Assembly (NCBI GenBank): GCA_013400975.1
Contig: WBMZ01011390.1
Location: forward strand, 248,001-312,000
Length of the DNA stretch: 64,000 nucleotides
Source: Atrichornis clamosus
Lineage: Eukaryota > Chordata > Aves > Passeriformes > Menuridae
Direction of reading: 5' to 3'
Shown: positions 50,751-62,567 of the stretch, piece by piece
Layout of the letters: every line of letters begins with the position of its first letter
Position numbering within the stretch: position 1 is the first letter of the stretch
The notes under the pieces: model-generated
The model's database searches: none
Told to the model about the DNA's origin: nothing
Seen by the model: the letters and a program-made list of their open reading frames with translations, nothing else
Translations under genes and position numbers: made by a program

Positions 50751-53700
50751 GTTTGGTCCAATTACCCCATAATAAACTCCCTGAGTACTACTGTACTGAT
50801 GTGTGATTTGTTTCCTTTCTCCTCTGAAATGGTATATTTATGTTTATAGATTGAGTTAGCATTTCTAAGGGAGGGGAAAGGCTGCCTGAATCATTTACAA
50901 ATGGGAAAATCCATATATTTGAAACTTGGTATGAAATATTTGCTTTTGGGCTGTAACCTTGTAAACTACTAAACTGCTGTCTAAAGTAAATATTTACAGC
51001 CAAGTTGCAACAAGTCCTAAGAATATGTGATTTTCTGTGTGGAAACACTGACACATAAGGGTGCGACTTTGCCCCAGTAAAACACTGAGTTAATTGTAGG
51101 TTTTGTAAATATTATCAAGCATAATCTTGAAATTAATTTTTAAGTGCTTGCTAATGATTTTTAAGCACGTATCAAGCAGCTGGTTTTGTGTCTGACTCCC
51201 AAGTTCTTAAACAGACAACTGTTTTCCCTTTAGTGACTTTGTCAGGCTTAACTTGGGATTAATTTGACTGCAGGTGTCAGATAAGCACAGTATTTTAGCA
51301 GCACTACCGAGAACCATGTGGGCAAAATGCAGAAGCATGAAGGCACGTTGGTCAAAACTCTGAAAGATTGATGGAAGTGAGTTATGCCGCTTAAATATCT
51401 TTGTCTGCCCAGAAAAGCTAAACTTGCAAGCGGGGTGTAAGGTATGCTGCAGCTAGAGTTTTGCCACGTTCCCTGTTAGCATAGATAACTGGTCAGGCTT
51501 TTTTTAATCGCAATTTTTCTGTCGACATAAAATCTAGCAAGCCACCTTCATAAATCATGCAGTGACAGCTAGCGAGGTTGGCCAGTGCTAAACACAACTG
51601 GACTCTTCTTTTTAAGCCTTTGCTTCTTAGGTCGCCTGCATCAGCAGTACTCTTCAACAAACATCTGCAGTTCATCTTATCGTTTGAAGAAATATATGAG
51701 TTTCTCCATCAGGGTGGTTTTTTTAGCTTCAGCTTCTTGATTTGTTTGAACACCATCTGCTACATATAAAATGCAGAGAATTTGTGAAATGTGCATGCAG
51801 TGAGAAAATTTTAATTGTATTAACCTTTCTCTTTTTGATCAAGATAACTTCTTGTATTCATCATCTCCTGATATGTTAAGTAAGCAAATAGACATGTCTA
51901 AAGTACAGCCCAGATATTTTCTTTAAGATCTTATATCTCTATAACACACGAATAGCTTGGGCACAAAACCAGTCTATCTCTTCCAGTATTTAAGAGTTAT
52001 TTTAATGCAGTTTGAGTTACACATCCAAAAAAGGATTTAGCAGTAGTAATCTCGTTTACAGAGTTGCTCTCATCACTCTGCACTTACGTGTGAATTATTT
52101 GCACTGGAAAAAAAAAAAAAAAGGAAAAAAAGTTAATTGTTCGTAGAATTAATCACCAGAAGACAAATAACTCTGTCGATGGCTGCAGCTCGCTGCCAGC
52201 AGCCCAGGCTGAGCTGCTGACGTGTGTCATGGCATGCGATTGCCACAGGGTGGTAGGAGTAGTGCGGCTCCACAGCCACACCAGCCCGGAGAGGAGAAGG
52301 GAAAGTTTGGAAAGGGCGAAGGGGGAATCGCTTTCCAGATAGTCTAAACAGAGGTATCAAAAATAAGGTTTAGCTCATGGCAAATCCAGATGGTTAAACA
52401 TTTGACCCATATCTAATCCCTCTGCCAAGCGTGCACCACCACCATCACTGCTGTCATAACACAGCACAGGCACTCAAAATCACTTCAGTTCCAAGAAGCA
52501 GCACTCGTTTTGGAGAAAATTAAATTTTAAAGCATGTTGCAGAAATAGAAAACACGGTCCTGACAACATGTTATGGCTCCAGCTTTGAGAGGAGTGGTGT
52601 CATATATACTAAAATACTTCCTTGGGACTGCGGCTCGCTGCTGTTCGGTGCATTTTGTTATGATAATATTGCACCAAACATGGATCTTGAAAGATTATTT
52701 TGCTGAGACATATTTATTTTATTTTATCATTTCATAAAAGGGTGGGGACTTTGTTCACAAGAGGAAAAACAGGTCAGAAATAGAAATTCTGTCTCACTTG
52801 TAAGTCCTATTCATTGTACTGATGAGCTCTATGGGTTATTGATTACTGATGGTGAAATATAAAGGGGAAGGATCAAGTGACACATATGCAGACTAAATCC
52901 TTGGGGTTTGGCAATTACCTTAATGCCACTAATGCTCAGATTTACCTTCAAGGGAGGCTTAATTGAAACACAGAGTACTGCTCATTTTTATTAGAGATCA
53001 TAAGAAACACCTTGATTATAAATAAATAAATAAAATATTGAAGTAGGAAGAATAGCATGTGTTTTACATAAATATAATATATAACTTCCAAATGCCTTCA
53101 TGTTTTCTTTTTGGGATTAATATAGTTATGTCCAACTTACAGATGAGGACGTGAGAGGAATATTGAGATCGAGACCTTCAGGGTATGGAACAAACTACAT
53201 ATTCAAAAATGGGCAAGGTTTATGTAGTATAGTATCATGTTTTAAACAGTTCATAAAAGAAACCAAGTGACAATAGAACAGTGTGGATGATATAAAATAA
53301 TGTAAACCTTCCTTCAAATATCAAGCAATTTTTTCTCTGCCTCAACTCACTTTCCACAACAGAGTGAAAAATCCATAGAGAATAAAACCAGTGATCCCTT
53401 TGAGCAAGGATACAAATTTACCTAGATGTGTCAACCACACAGATTTATGGGACAAGGAGTTTTTCACCCTGAAGAAAAAAGCCTTCTTGTCAGTCATCTA
53501 TAAAAAAAGCTGAAAATAAAGCTCTCAGAGTTATTTTTATGTTTTAGGAATTGCAAGAAAATTCTGGTAGGGGTTGTTGGAGTTTTTTTGTGGCTTTTTT
53601 TTTTTCTTTAAGCTTTCCCATAACCATGGAATAGTTCTCTTCATGGATGTATAGGAAACACTTGTGTTGTGCTGCTATTAATGGTATGATTTGTTAGTGT

Positions 53701-56689
53701 ACTTTTATGTATGGAGTGTCTGCATCTGGTAAGGTCTACAACTGTACCTCCTTGACAGTGCCAGATGTTGTGAAGATAAAATACCTCCTGTGTGAGGAAC
53801 TGCTGGAATCAGGCTCCATGATAGGTGTTCTTAATACAGTTTAAAAAGGCATCTGTCTTAAAATAATTTCAGAATCTTACTTTTCTATTTACTGTTTTGT
53901 CAGACCTTTCTGGTGAAATATTTTAGCGCCCCTTCTAATTTGATTTTTAAATTGCACCTCAGTTTCTCCCACATTGGTTTTGGGGGTTTTTTTAAATTCT
54001 AAATGACTTGCCTAACGAAAGAGAAAAAAAGGAAGAAAAAGTTTGCTGTGGGACTCAGCTGCAGTTAAACAGATTGGCCCAACTAAGGGAAAAAGAAATT
54101 ATCAGCAGGTATTTTTAAACCAGGTTAGCCATGAAAGAGCATGCAAAATAATGAGTCTGAATTTAGCCAAGGTTTGTTCAAAACATTACAGCCGGGAGAC
54201 AAGAGGGCTGACAAAAGGCAGGAGAAGAGCCCTGCTTCGCTATCATACCCCATAACTCATGGCTTTGTCAACCTCTTAAAATAGTAATGATACTTGACCC
54301 TTATTAGTATTTCTGGGCAATATATGAGCTTGAGTTTCCTTGGGTGAAAGATAATGCCTCAGACCACCCTTTAGACCACCATTCTATCTAGTTATAGTAC
54401 ATATTAATGTTATTCTTGGGTCATTTAACTTACTCTCAGTGAAGAGTGGAGAATGGTGCTAAGCTGTAAATCAGCTCTGTCCTGCAATGGATTTGTGCCA
54501 TAAGAGATCATCTTGAAAATTCCAGCCTTGCCTGACCATGGTAAAGAGATTATGGTATGTAAAAATTCTGCTAAACATAGGTTGTTTCATTTTTGTGCTC
54601 CTCTCCTTGTCTGCCCGGTGAGAAAATATTAAGACCCGTTATGGTGGACAGTGCATTGAAAAGGGATATTGCTATAATAAACCCCCCAAGGGCTAAAACT
54701 TTTACCATATGTGGTTAAACTCTCCATCTTTTCTAAAGGTGAGCTGCGGCAGTGAGGAAATTATTAAAGAAGGCCACTGATACTGTGCATAAAAATTATT
54801 TTTTTAATCCTCAGGGAAAAAGAAATGAGTTCATAAATGTATTGTGCTTAAAAGGTATCCTCTGAGTGCCAGTGTTCACACCCCAAATGACAGACTGAAA
54901 TGTTCAGTGGCATTAGTCCATTTAACTAAATCCTGATTACTTGAGATGAATTCATTTAAAAAGCAAATGTACTGCTACTCCCTTAGCAAAGGTTTCACTA
55001 ACTGTTTCTCGAAATCATAAATATTTTTTCCACACTGTTCTGGCAAACAAACAATGTTTACCTTCAGCTTCCTAGAGAAGATTTACAGATAAGTCCCTAG
55101 TCTGTTTTGCAGATGTGCCTTGGTGAATTTAACAGTAATATATACTGTCATCACGGTTGTCTTCAAATCTTTGAAATCACTTATGCCTTTTACAATACAT
55201 ATTTAATTGAATGTCTAGCTAGCAGATATGTATATGTATCTCACATTTGTGGGTGGGCATGTGTGTGCCTAATACATATATTTAGCACTTAAACATGGTA
55301 CGATGAGTGACTGAGAAATGCCTAAGAGAGAGATATTTTATACATGCACATAGAGTCAGTAAATGCGTAATCTCCTGAAACAGCCAGAGACAGAGGGGAA
55401 AGTGGAGAGACATCTGCAAATTAACAAATCATCTATCTTTGGGGTCATTCACAAATTAGTTTTGCAGAATAAGATAGAACAAAAACATAATTCTGACTAG
55501 CATTTGTTCTGGCTATTTATCACATAAAATTGTGTAACAATATTAGACACAGGAATTTTTGCTCAGCTTATTCCTTATAGTATTACCATGATTCCACAAC
55601 TTGGTGCAGATGTTTCGTGCTGAATAATGTCCTTTACTTGACATTTGTTCTCTTACTGCCTAACTTTTAAATAGCTGTGATGCATATATTCCATAGGAAC
55701 ATTATGGGGGGACAAGGGAAAGGTAAATAAAAACCAAAACCTGTTTTAGGAAAGGAAACTTTAAAAATCTTTTCCCCTCCTGCATAAGTGGAAGATTCTC
55801 CACATTTAATTTGCTATTTTTTAATAGCTACTTGTAATTTAAATTATTGCTCAGTAATACAGGCTTTTGAGGAAACCTGAATATTCCTGGGATTTAGTCA
55901 GTCTCTGGAAGTGTGAGCACTTCCCTGCTGCAGTGAGGATGGCATGTCCCTCAGTTGAGATATGTATACTAAGATCTATTTCACACTGTATGCTTATAGT
56001 TAATTTTATTGCTTGAATGGAGCAAACGGTTGTATTTATACCTCAAAAGGCCACTGTTGTTAATTTAATTGAACAGTTTTGAAGTCCATTTTTCTCTGTT
56101 AATTATTTAAAAACAAAGTTCTAAGTCTTAAAAGAGCAATTTACTTCTGAATTAAGGCTAAATACAATTTTGTGTTAAGCAAAACACAGATTAATCTGCC
56201 ACCACAAAATGAATCTTGATCAAAAAAGTCATACTATCAGTATATTGATTCCCTCAATGCATATTTTTCATTTATTGGTATTATAAGATTATGCTCGAGC
56301 CTGCAGAAAAAAGAAAAAAAGAAAGAGAGAAAGAAGAAAATTGAAACTGTTCACGAGTATGGAACCTTAGCTTTGTTTTATCCTGGCAAAACATTTTTTA
56401 AAGTATGCCTGAATTTGAAATTTGTCACATTAATTATAGATTTTTAATTCATTTCTTTTTATGCTTGAAGCAGTATTACTTTCTTATTTGTGTGTCTTTA
56501 GACAATTGTCAAAGAATTTTCAAGAATTTATACTAAATTTTTTATAGAGCCTATGAAAAGGTATATACTGAAGGCACAGTATATAAGCATTTTAATCAAA
56601 TTAATACATTTTTCATTTGTAAGGCATCATAGATGTTTATGAATATGTTCCAGCATGAAACTTCATTAGAATTTCAACAAGTTTGTTGA
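50751..56689. other. Unassigned AT-rich stretch
   Basis: Open frames are at most 88 codons, and the DNA is AT-rich with several A/T runs, including 15 A's at 52108-52122. A GC-richer spot lies at 52180-52330. No transposon or exon was recognised. A purine tract sits at about 56306-56337. Confidence 0.55.
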
Positions 56690-56757
56690 GGATCAAATTC
56701 CCTACTGGCCTAACTCCACCGAAATCAGTGGAATTATTTCAGAGGAGAATTTGATTC
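56690..56757. repeat. Small palindromic (MITE-like) element, copy 5
   Basis: The left end 'ggatcaaattccctac' is inverted as 'agaggagaatttgattc' at the right. The centre 'ctccaccgaaatcagtggaa' is itself near-palindromic and carries the CAGTGGA core. Length is 68 bases, nearly the same as copy 1 (67 bases), which supports a shared structure. Confidence 0.65.
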
Positions 56758-56870
56758 TTCATTACTGTGTGTATTTTTCAAATCTGCAATAACATTACAC
56801 ATGCCCTTCAGTTTCCTATGTTTATAAAATAGACTAGCAAATACAGCAAAATTATATTTTAGTCCACTGC

Positions 56871-56887
56871 AAAAAAAAAAAAAAAAA
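56871..56887 (+). repeat. Poly-A run (17) followed by G-rich tract
   Basis: Seventeen A's are followed by 'gggaggggggagag'. It could be the tail of an unrecognisable retroelement, but no upstream element could be read. Confidence 0.85.
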
Positions 56888-57856
56888 GGGAGGGGGGAGA
56901 GAAAATTAAAATCTTGTTTCTACTATTTTCTGAAGTTTTTGGGGCCAGTTCACGTAAAACAAAATCCCAGGAGGCTCAGTGCATATTCACTCTTAGGCCA
57001 GCATATGCAATGCACTCTTTAGTCTTAGATTAAGGAATTAAAGCACTGCAAATGAATTTCACATCCAAAATCATTCAATTTGTCCCCTTTGTCTTCTAGA
57101 ATCCTAAGCATATGGGACCATACTCAGTATAGCAAAAATAGCTGCTGCTATAATCATAATTAGTACCTATTAGCCCTTCCTAGGTGCAAAACCCCAGTGA
57201 TGAGAGCACAGCACGAGAACCTAGATAGAAGAGGATTTGAAGTCTCTGTAGTACAGGATTGTTATTGCTGCCCTTGCAGGTTCACCAAACGCAGCGAGTG
57301 AGAGGGAATTGCTGGGCTTGGGAACCAGATCCTACGTGCCTTTCCCATACACACAAAGATGTACAGACTGAGATCTTTTTTACCTCCTTGCTGAGGCATT
57401 TCTCCTTGTCCAAATATGCCTTCTATAAAAACCTGCTTATACACTGTTAATCATTTTTAAAGGACAGCATCATTAATTTTTAATAGCTTAGGTATTAAAA
57501 TTTGTTTATCAGGATGATGGAGACTTTTTTTATTCTTAGTCACATAGTGGATAGCAGCTGTTTCACATAGGCTGCTGGAACAGCTCTTCAGCGACCAACT
57601 TAATGTCTGAACTTTCTGATGAATTATTTTGGCAGGCCCATCTTTGATAATATGTAGAGGTTAGATGCAGATTTCAGCCTGCTTTGCACAAAATGTTGAA
57701 GTTATAGGCAATAACAGCTATAAAAGACATTGTCAGCGAAAATTAAAGAAAAAAACCCAGAAACCACAAGCCACAGGTCACGTTTTCAAAGGCAAATATT
57801 CCAAATTGTGCGTGAGAAATCAGCGTGCACTGATATTTCTGCATGGGAAAGTAAGT

Positions 57857-58110
57857 CCCCGTGTGCGGGGAGGTGGGTGCGGAGCGCGGCTCTCCCGGCA
57901 GCACGTGGCCGCCCGAGCTGGCCGAGGGGGGACGCGGAGCAGCGCCAGCCCCGCGCAGGCTGCGCACGGTGCCACGGCCACCCCCGCCCCGGGAGCCCCG
58001 ACGGCCGCACCTGCACCCCGGCCCCCCGCACAAACCGCGGGGCACAACGCGGGGCCGTGCCGGCACTGCGCGGGGACCTCCAGGCTCCCCCCTCCGCCCG
58101 CCGGGCTCGC
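57857..58110. promoter_or_regulatory. Isolated CpG island (~250 bp)
   Basis: I count about 35 CpG dinucleotides in about 254 bases, at roughly three-quarters G+C, inside strongly AT-rich flanks. That is close to the number expected without CpG loss, so the block is either unmethylated in the germ line or newly inserted. It contains several GC-box-like 'ccccgcccc' strings (near 57981-57990). Open frames cover it in most frames on both strands, which is simply what high GC produces. It abuts an AAAT microsatellite on the right. It could be a promoter of an unannotated transcript, or a GC-rich retrocopied or inserted piece with an A-rich tail. Confidence 0.6.
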
Positions 58111-58112
58111 AT

Positions 58113-58113
<1 letters not shown>

Positions 58114-58143
<30 letters not shown>

Positions 58144-58149
58144 AAAAAA
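58114..58149 (+). repeat. (AAAT)n microsatellite, about 8 units
   Basis: Uninterrupted AAAT/ATAA units directly follow the CpG-rich block. A-rich microsatellites often grow from retroposon tails, which is one explanation for the abrupt junction. Confidence 0.95.
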
Positions 58150-58179
58150 TCCCATCTCCCTGCCCAGGCTCAAACATTT

Positions 58180-58470
58180 GACCACTGCATGTAGTTCTCA
58201 AAAATCCGAGGCTGTCATTTTGTTCAGCGCTTCACGTTATCCCTATTGGCTTCAAGCATAAAATCAGGTGAGAGCCAGAGACAGCTCATAGAAGTGAAGT
58301 CACATATGATAAGAAGAGTATAGATATCATAACCTGCGTGTGAAGGAGAATGGAACAAGGTTATGATCATTGTCTGAGGAGATCTGTTCAAACAATGTAA
58401 TAGAAAGCTCCCCGCTTTAAATAAACATTAAACTTTTGCTAGAGGGTTACAATTTATAGTTCCAGCATGA
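58180..58470. promoter_or_regulatory. Candidate enhancer-like segment beside the CpG island
   Basis: It contains paired SOX-type cores (CATTGT near 58369 and AACAATG near 58391), GATA-type cores ('tgataagaag' near 58308) and low repeat content. Combined with the neighbouring CpG island this is compatible with a regulatory module. Motif reading alone; no conservation evidence. Confidence 0.2.
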
Positions 58471-61400
58471 TCTTTTGAGGTGCTGTGAATACATTTAATA
58501 TAAAGATGTCTGTACAGTTTCCCAAATGCAAGGCATTTCTTGCACCACAAGCTCTGCAACTACTTTTTTTAATTGATAGCTCACAAGTATTCATTGAAAG
58601 ATATGTTGGTATTCTACTCACTAAACTTATGGGAGAATACCTGCAACCATATTAAAATCAACATTTATCTTTCAGTCTTTTCTTGAAAATGACAAAACAA
58701 TGGGACTTTCAAAGGAATTTTAATTTATTACAAGAGAGCAGTTGGATATATGTTATATGCGCTGCTACCAGTTTTTCCACATAATTAACCCAGTGAAATC
58801 TGTTAAGAAAGCAAAGCAAAACCATGATTTAACAGCCAGGTCCACCACATGAATATGCAAAGGAGACAAGAGAAACTTTACCTCCGAGTCCTCCCTCTGC
58901 AAAGAGCTGCCCAGCCCCGACCCTCACCAACAGCCTGCTTCTCCTGAAGCCAGCCGCTGCCACTGCCACTCATTTTCCATTGGTTATCCCAGGATGCAGG
59001 TTAGCTGGTCACCTAGATTTTCAAAGAAAAGTATTTTTTAAAAGGTGAAAGCTTTTCTGTGTGTGGAAACATTCTGATTGCTGTTCAAGAGATGACTACT
59101 CAAAGCCTTGATATAATTAAAAGATTGGGTGTGATTTTATATGTACTGAATGGACTACATGGCTGAAAACATCATCTACATTGTGATTTATTTTGCAGTT
59201 AAAATAATGCACAGTGTTTTCTCCAGAGTGATCTCTATTTAATTTATTACCTGAAAAATAGATTAATTTCATTCAAAATTTTTAATAATATCTTGTACAA
59301 GCCCAAAGGGGGAAAAAATGTAGATACTGAAAGGGCAAAATAACTGACATGTTGCACACAGACCTGGATACTGAGTTCTGAAAACCTGGACAGACTTAGA
59401 TGATCGTGCTATATTACACTCAGTAATTCACAGTTCATGCATATCTCCCGATGAAAAAGTTATTACAGTGCCTATTTTTTAATAAAAAGATATGAAGGTA
59501 AATGGAGATGGAAGGCCAAAATTGTAAAAGGAATTATGGGACTTGATTGATCCTTCTTGGCAGTGTCAGCTGAAGGAGAAAAGTGTCATCCACCCCAACT
59601 GAAATCCTCAAGCCTAATATTCCACTGCTTGGAGATTTTTCCCCATTGCTAAACAATTGGCTCAGTATTCCACTCAAAACAAATCTCATCCACAAGATCT
59701 CATCCCCCTCATAGACTGACATGTCCACAGGGAAGAGGCTGCGTAAGGCCCCCACGCAGCTCCCTGCATCTACAGATGGGAAGTGGTCCGTGGGAGTAGC
59801 CCTGTCCCAGCCTCTGGGCTCAGAACCTCCCCCAGGAGCAAAGCCCAGAGGTCCATGTGCCCCCAGGGAGAGGAGGAGATGGAGGTCTCCCTTTCCTGGC
59901 ACTGCATTTGGGCTAATGAACATAAAAACACAACTTGGCAAGCCATTCCCTGATTATTTGCTTCTTTTTCCTCTCCCCACTTGCTCAAAAATCTCCAACC
60001 ACACAATTCAAAATAATCTTAATTCTGAAGTCACTGCCAGGTAAACAAAATGCACTTTTTTGGCTGGTATCCTCCTTTCAAAAACAGTTCACTCTATCCA
60101 AGGCTATCTAGTACATGTTACTGGGTATATCTTCTAGTCTTGAACAAAATAATTTGGAAGTGGTTTTCAGCCCTGCTCCGTACATTCCCAAGCAGCTCGT
60201 TCTCCCACATGTTAAGCTTTCTGCTGCCCAACTCAATTTGGCTGCTGTGATGGATTTTTTCCACTGCTGGACTGTTACTACAAAAAGAGTCAACTGTGTC
60301 CCTCGTAACTTCAAGGGATCTCTGAAGGTGACTTACAGCAACAAGTGTGTTCTAGAGAGACACTCATTTGGCAGCACTGTAGCCCCAATTAGACTGGGAA
60401 GTTTTCCCTCAGTTTCATACCATTTTCCATATCACTCCGTGTGCAGCTCACTGCAAAGGAGTGTCTTCATTGCATTGGATACTCTCCATGTAGTTGAATT
60501 GTCCAAATGATTTTTTACTTGAATGATATATTGCCCCAAAGGAATAAAATAAATATATACGGTACCACAGTAATTGACAGAGTCCAGGATTTTGCTGCAT
60601 TGTCATGTATTATAACTGTATATTCATATTCTCCCCATGCAACTTCTTCTACATCAGGGTTTTAAAAAAAAGATGGAAAAGAGAATAGAGGAAAAAATCA
60701 TGTACATTAACCATTTTCCTGCTTCTTCCTGTTCCCCCAAGCCCAAGGAGATTCAACACCATGGTACACACTCAGACCCTGTGTGGCAGCAAGTAGGGGC
60801 TTGGGGACTTGAAGTACTGGCTGTGAGCTGTGCTGGTCTGCATTTGGGCTCAGGGCACCTGGTGACTGCCATCTGCTTCATTTAACTACACAGTCAGAAT
60901 TTGGTTAAACTGAAGCAAACCAAACCTTGGTGTGTGTTATTGGTTCTGCCTTTGGTTTGTTTGTTTCTTTGCAGTTTGAACCAAACTTGCATGAAGTGAT
61001 TATTTTTCAATACACAGATTTCTGATGTACATTTTGAGGGATTCGCAGAAATCTTTTCAGAGTGAATGTGATGTTGGCCACAAAATTCAGGCATGGTTCT
61101 GGATTTAAATTTTCTCCAAAGATGGGGGTTAGGTTGTTGGTTTGGGTCTGGATCTCATTCAAGTTGAGTGTGATTCAAGCTCTTTGTAACAGATGACTCC
61201 CATATCCTGAATTTCAGTAGCAGGCTTTAGACCATCTACCCTGGGTCTCCAGAACCAAATTCAAGTTGAATCATGGCTTAGGAGTGACAAGTGTTCTCTA
61301 GTAGCTGAGGTGTGGCCATCAAAGGCAGCTGTGTATTTGCACAACATTGGCACTGAAGATCTGACCTCATGACCAATGTATTCACACAACACACTCTCTT

Positions 61401-62528
61401 CTGACTTCATGTAGAGAGACGTCTTCAGTTTTCTCCAGAAGCTGTGAGACTCTAAGTTGTATATCTATAACAGAACTGCCTGGAAAACTATGGTCATCTA
61501 CTAAATAATTGTAATATTTCCTTCCTTTTATTCCTTCCTTCTTCTTTTTTTAAAACAGAATCTTTAAAATTCTTTTTTTCAGACTAGAAAAGCTCTTAAA
61601 TCTGAAAAGACAGAGCTCTTCATTGACAACCACTTAATGTAAATATACACTAAACTGTTTTGCACACACTTAAATTTTTTTAAATATATATTGCTTAAAA
61701 ACCATCAGGAAGCATAAAGACTGACATTTACCTACAAACAAATCTACCAGGAGTGTGCAATATTGGAAAACTGCCTTTGGGGCACATGGAGGAAGCGCTG
61801 CCAGGAGCACTGCCATCCCCAACCCCATCCACTCCTCATCTCCCTGCTGGAAAAGGCTGCTGCCTGATGTGCCTATTGCTCTGGGGGGGTTTTGATTTGT
61901 GTGCTAAAAGCTGGGCACAGGGGCCTGACCTTGTGTGGGCCACAGAAGTGTCCTGGCAGGGGAACGGCTCAGCCCAGCAGCACAGAAGCAAACATCTCCA
62001 TCAGCACATCAGCTGCCCTAGGAGTCAGGTAGTCCAGCAGCAGCCTCTTCCCCTAAACATTTGTCCTCTGTAGTTACTTAAAGATGAACTGGCAAGTAAA
62101 CCCCACACTCACAAGTTTTCAATGCATTCAGCATCCAGTGCTGGCAACTCTTCTCCACCAGCTCTCTAATAAATACCATCCACAGGAGTTTTTGTGCACA
62201 ATTTCTGTTCAGGCTCAGCTCAGGCTGTGCTTGCAACACAGTTTCCAGCTGTTCAGCTCCAATTTGTGCTACAAGCAAAAGCCATTTATGAAGCTTCAGC
62301 AGCAGTTTATAAATAGTCACATGATAAACAGTGGGTTGTGCTGGGTACGAGAAAATTCAGCAGAGGCGTCACCACAGAGAATATCATTGCTTATTAGGAG
62401 CTAAAAGAGGCCTCAGAAATGTTTCCCAGCATGGCAGCTTTCCGCAGATCCATACCCTCCTGCACTGGCAGGGCCGTGGTGCATCTCCCTGCTGGGTTTC
62501 CCAGTGCCTGCGGTGGTACCCTGGCTGA
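58471..62528. other. Unassigned non-coding stretch
   Basis: Open frames of up to 135 codons (59534-59941, minus strand) lie in a GC-richer block (about 59700-59920) and are unrecognised. The segment 60890-61290 carries repeated 'attcaagttga' and 'ccaaac'-type motifs that hint at an ancient repeat without clear limits. Another GC-richer block lies at about 61790-62030. No exon, RNA gene or transposon end was recognised. Confidence 0.5.
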
Positions 62529-62567
62529 CATGGGATGTGGAGCAAGGAGGACAACCCACATCCCATG
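62529..62567. repeat. Perfect 12-bp inverted repeat, 15-base spacer
   Basis: 'catgggatgtgg' (62529-62540) and 'ccacatcccatg' (62556-62567) are exact inverted copies. The sequence is of mixed composition, so less likely to be a low-complexity coincidence than the 21.6-kb repeat. Confidence 0.88.

Noticed and set aside
57665..58185. Overlapping 84-154-codon frames on both strands over the CpG island
   Set aside because: High GC removes stop codons in every frame. Translations are low-complexity A/G/P/R-rich and some run into the AAAT microsatellite, so there is no sign of a real protein.
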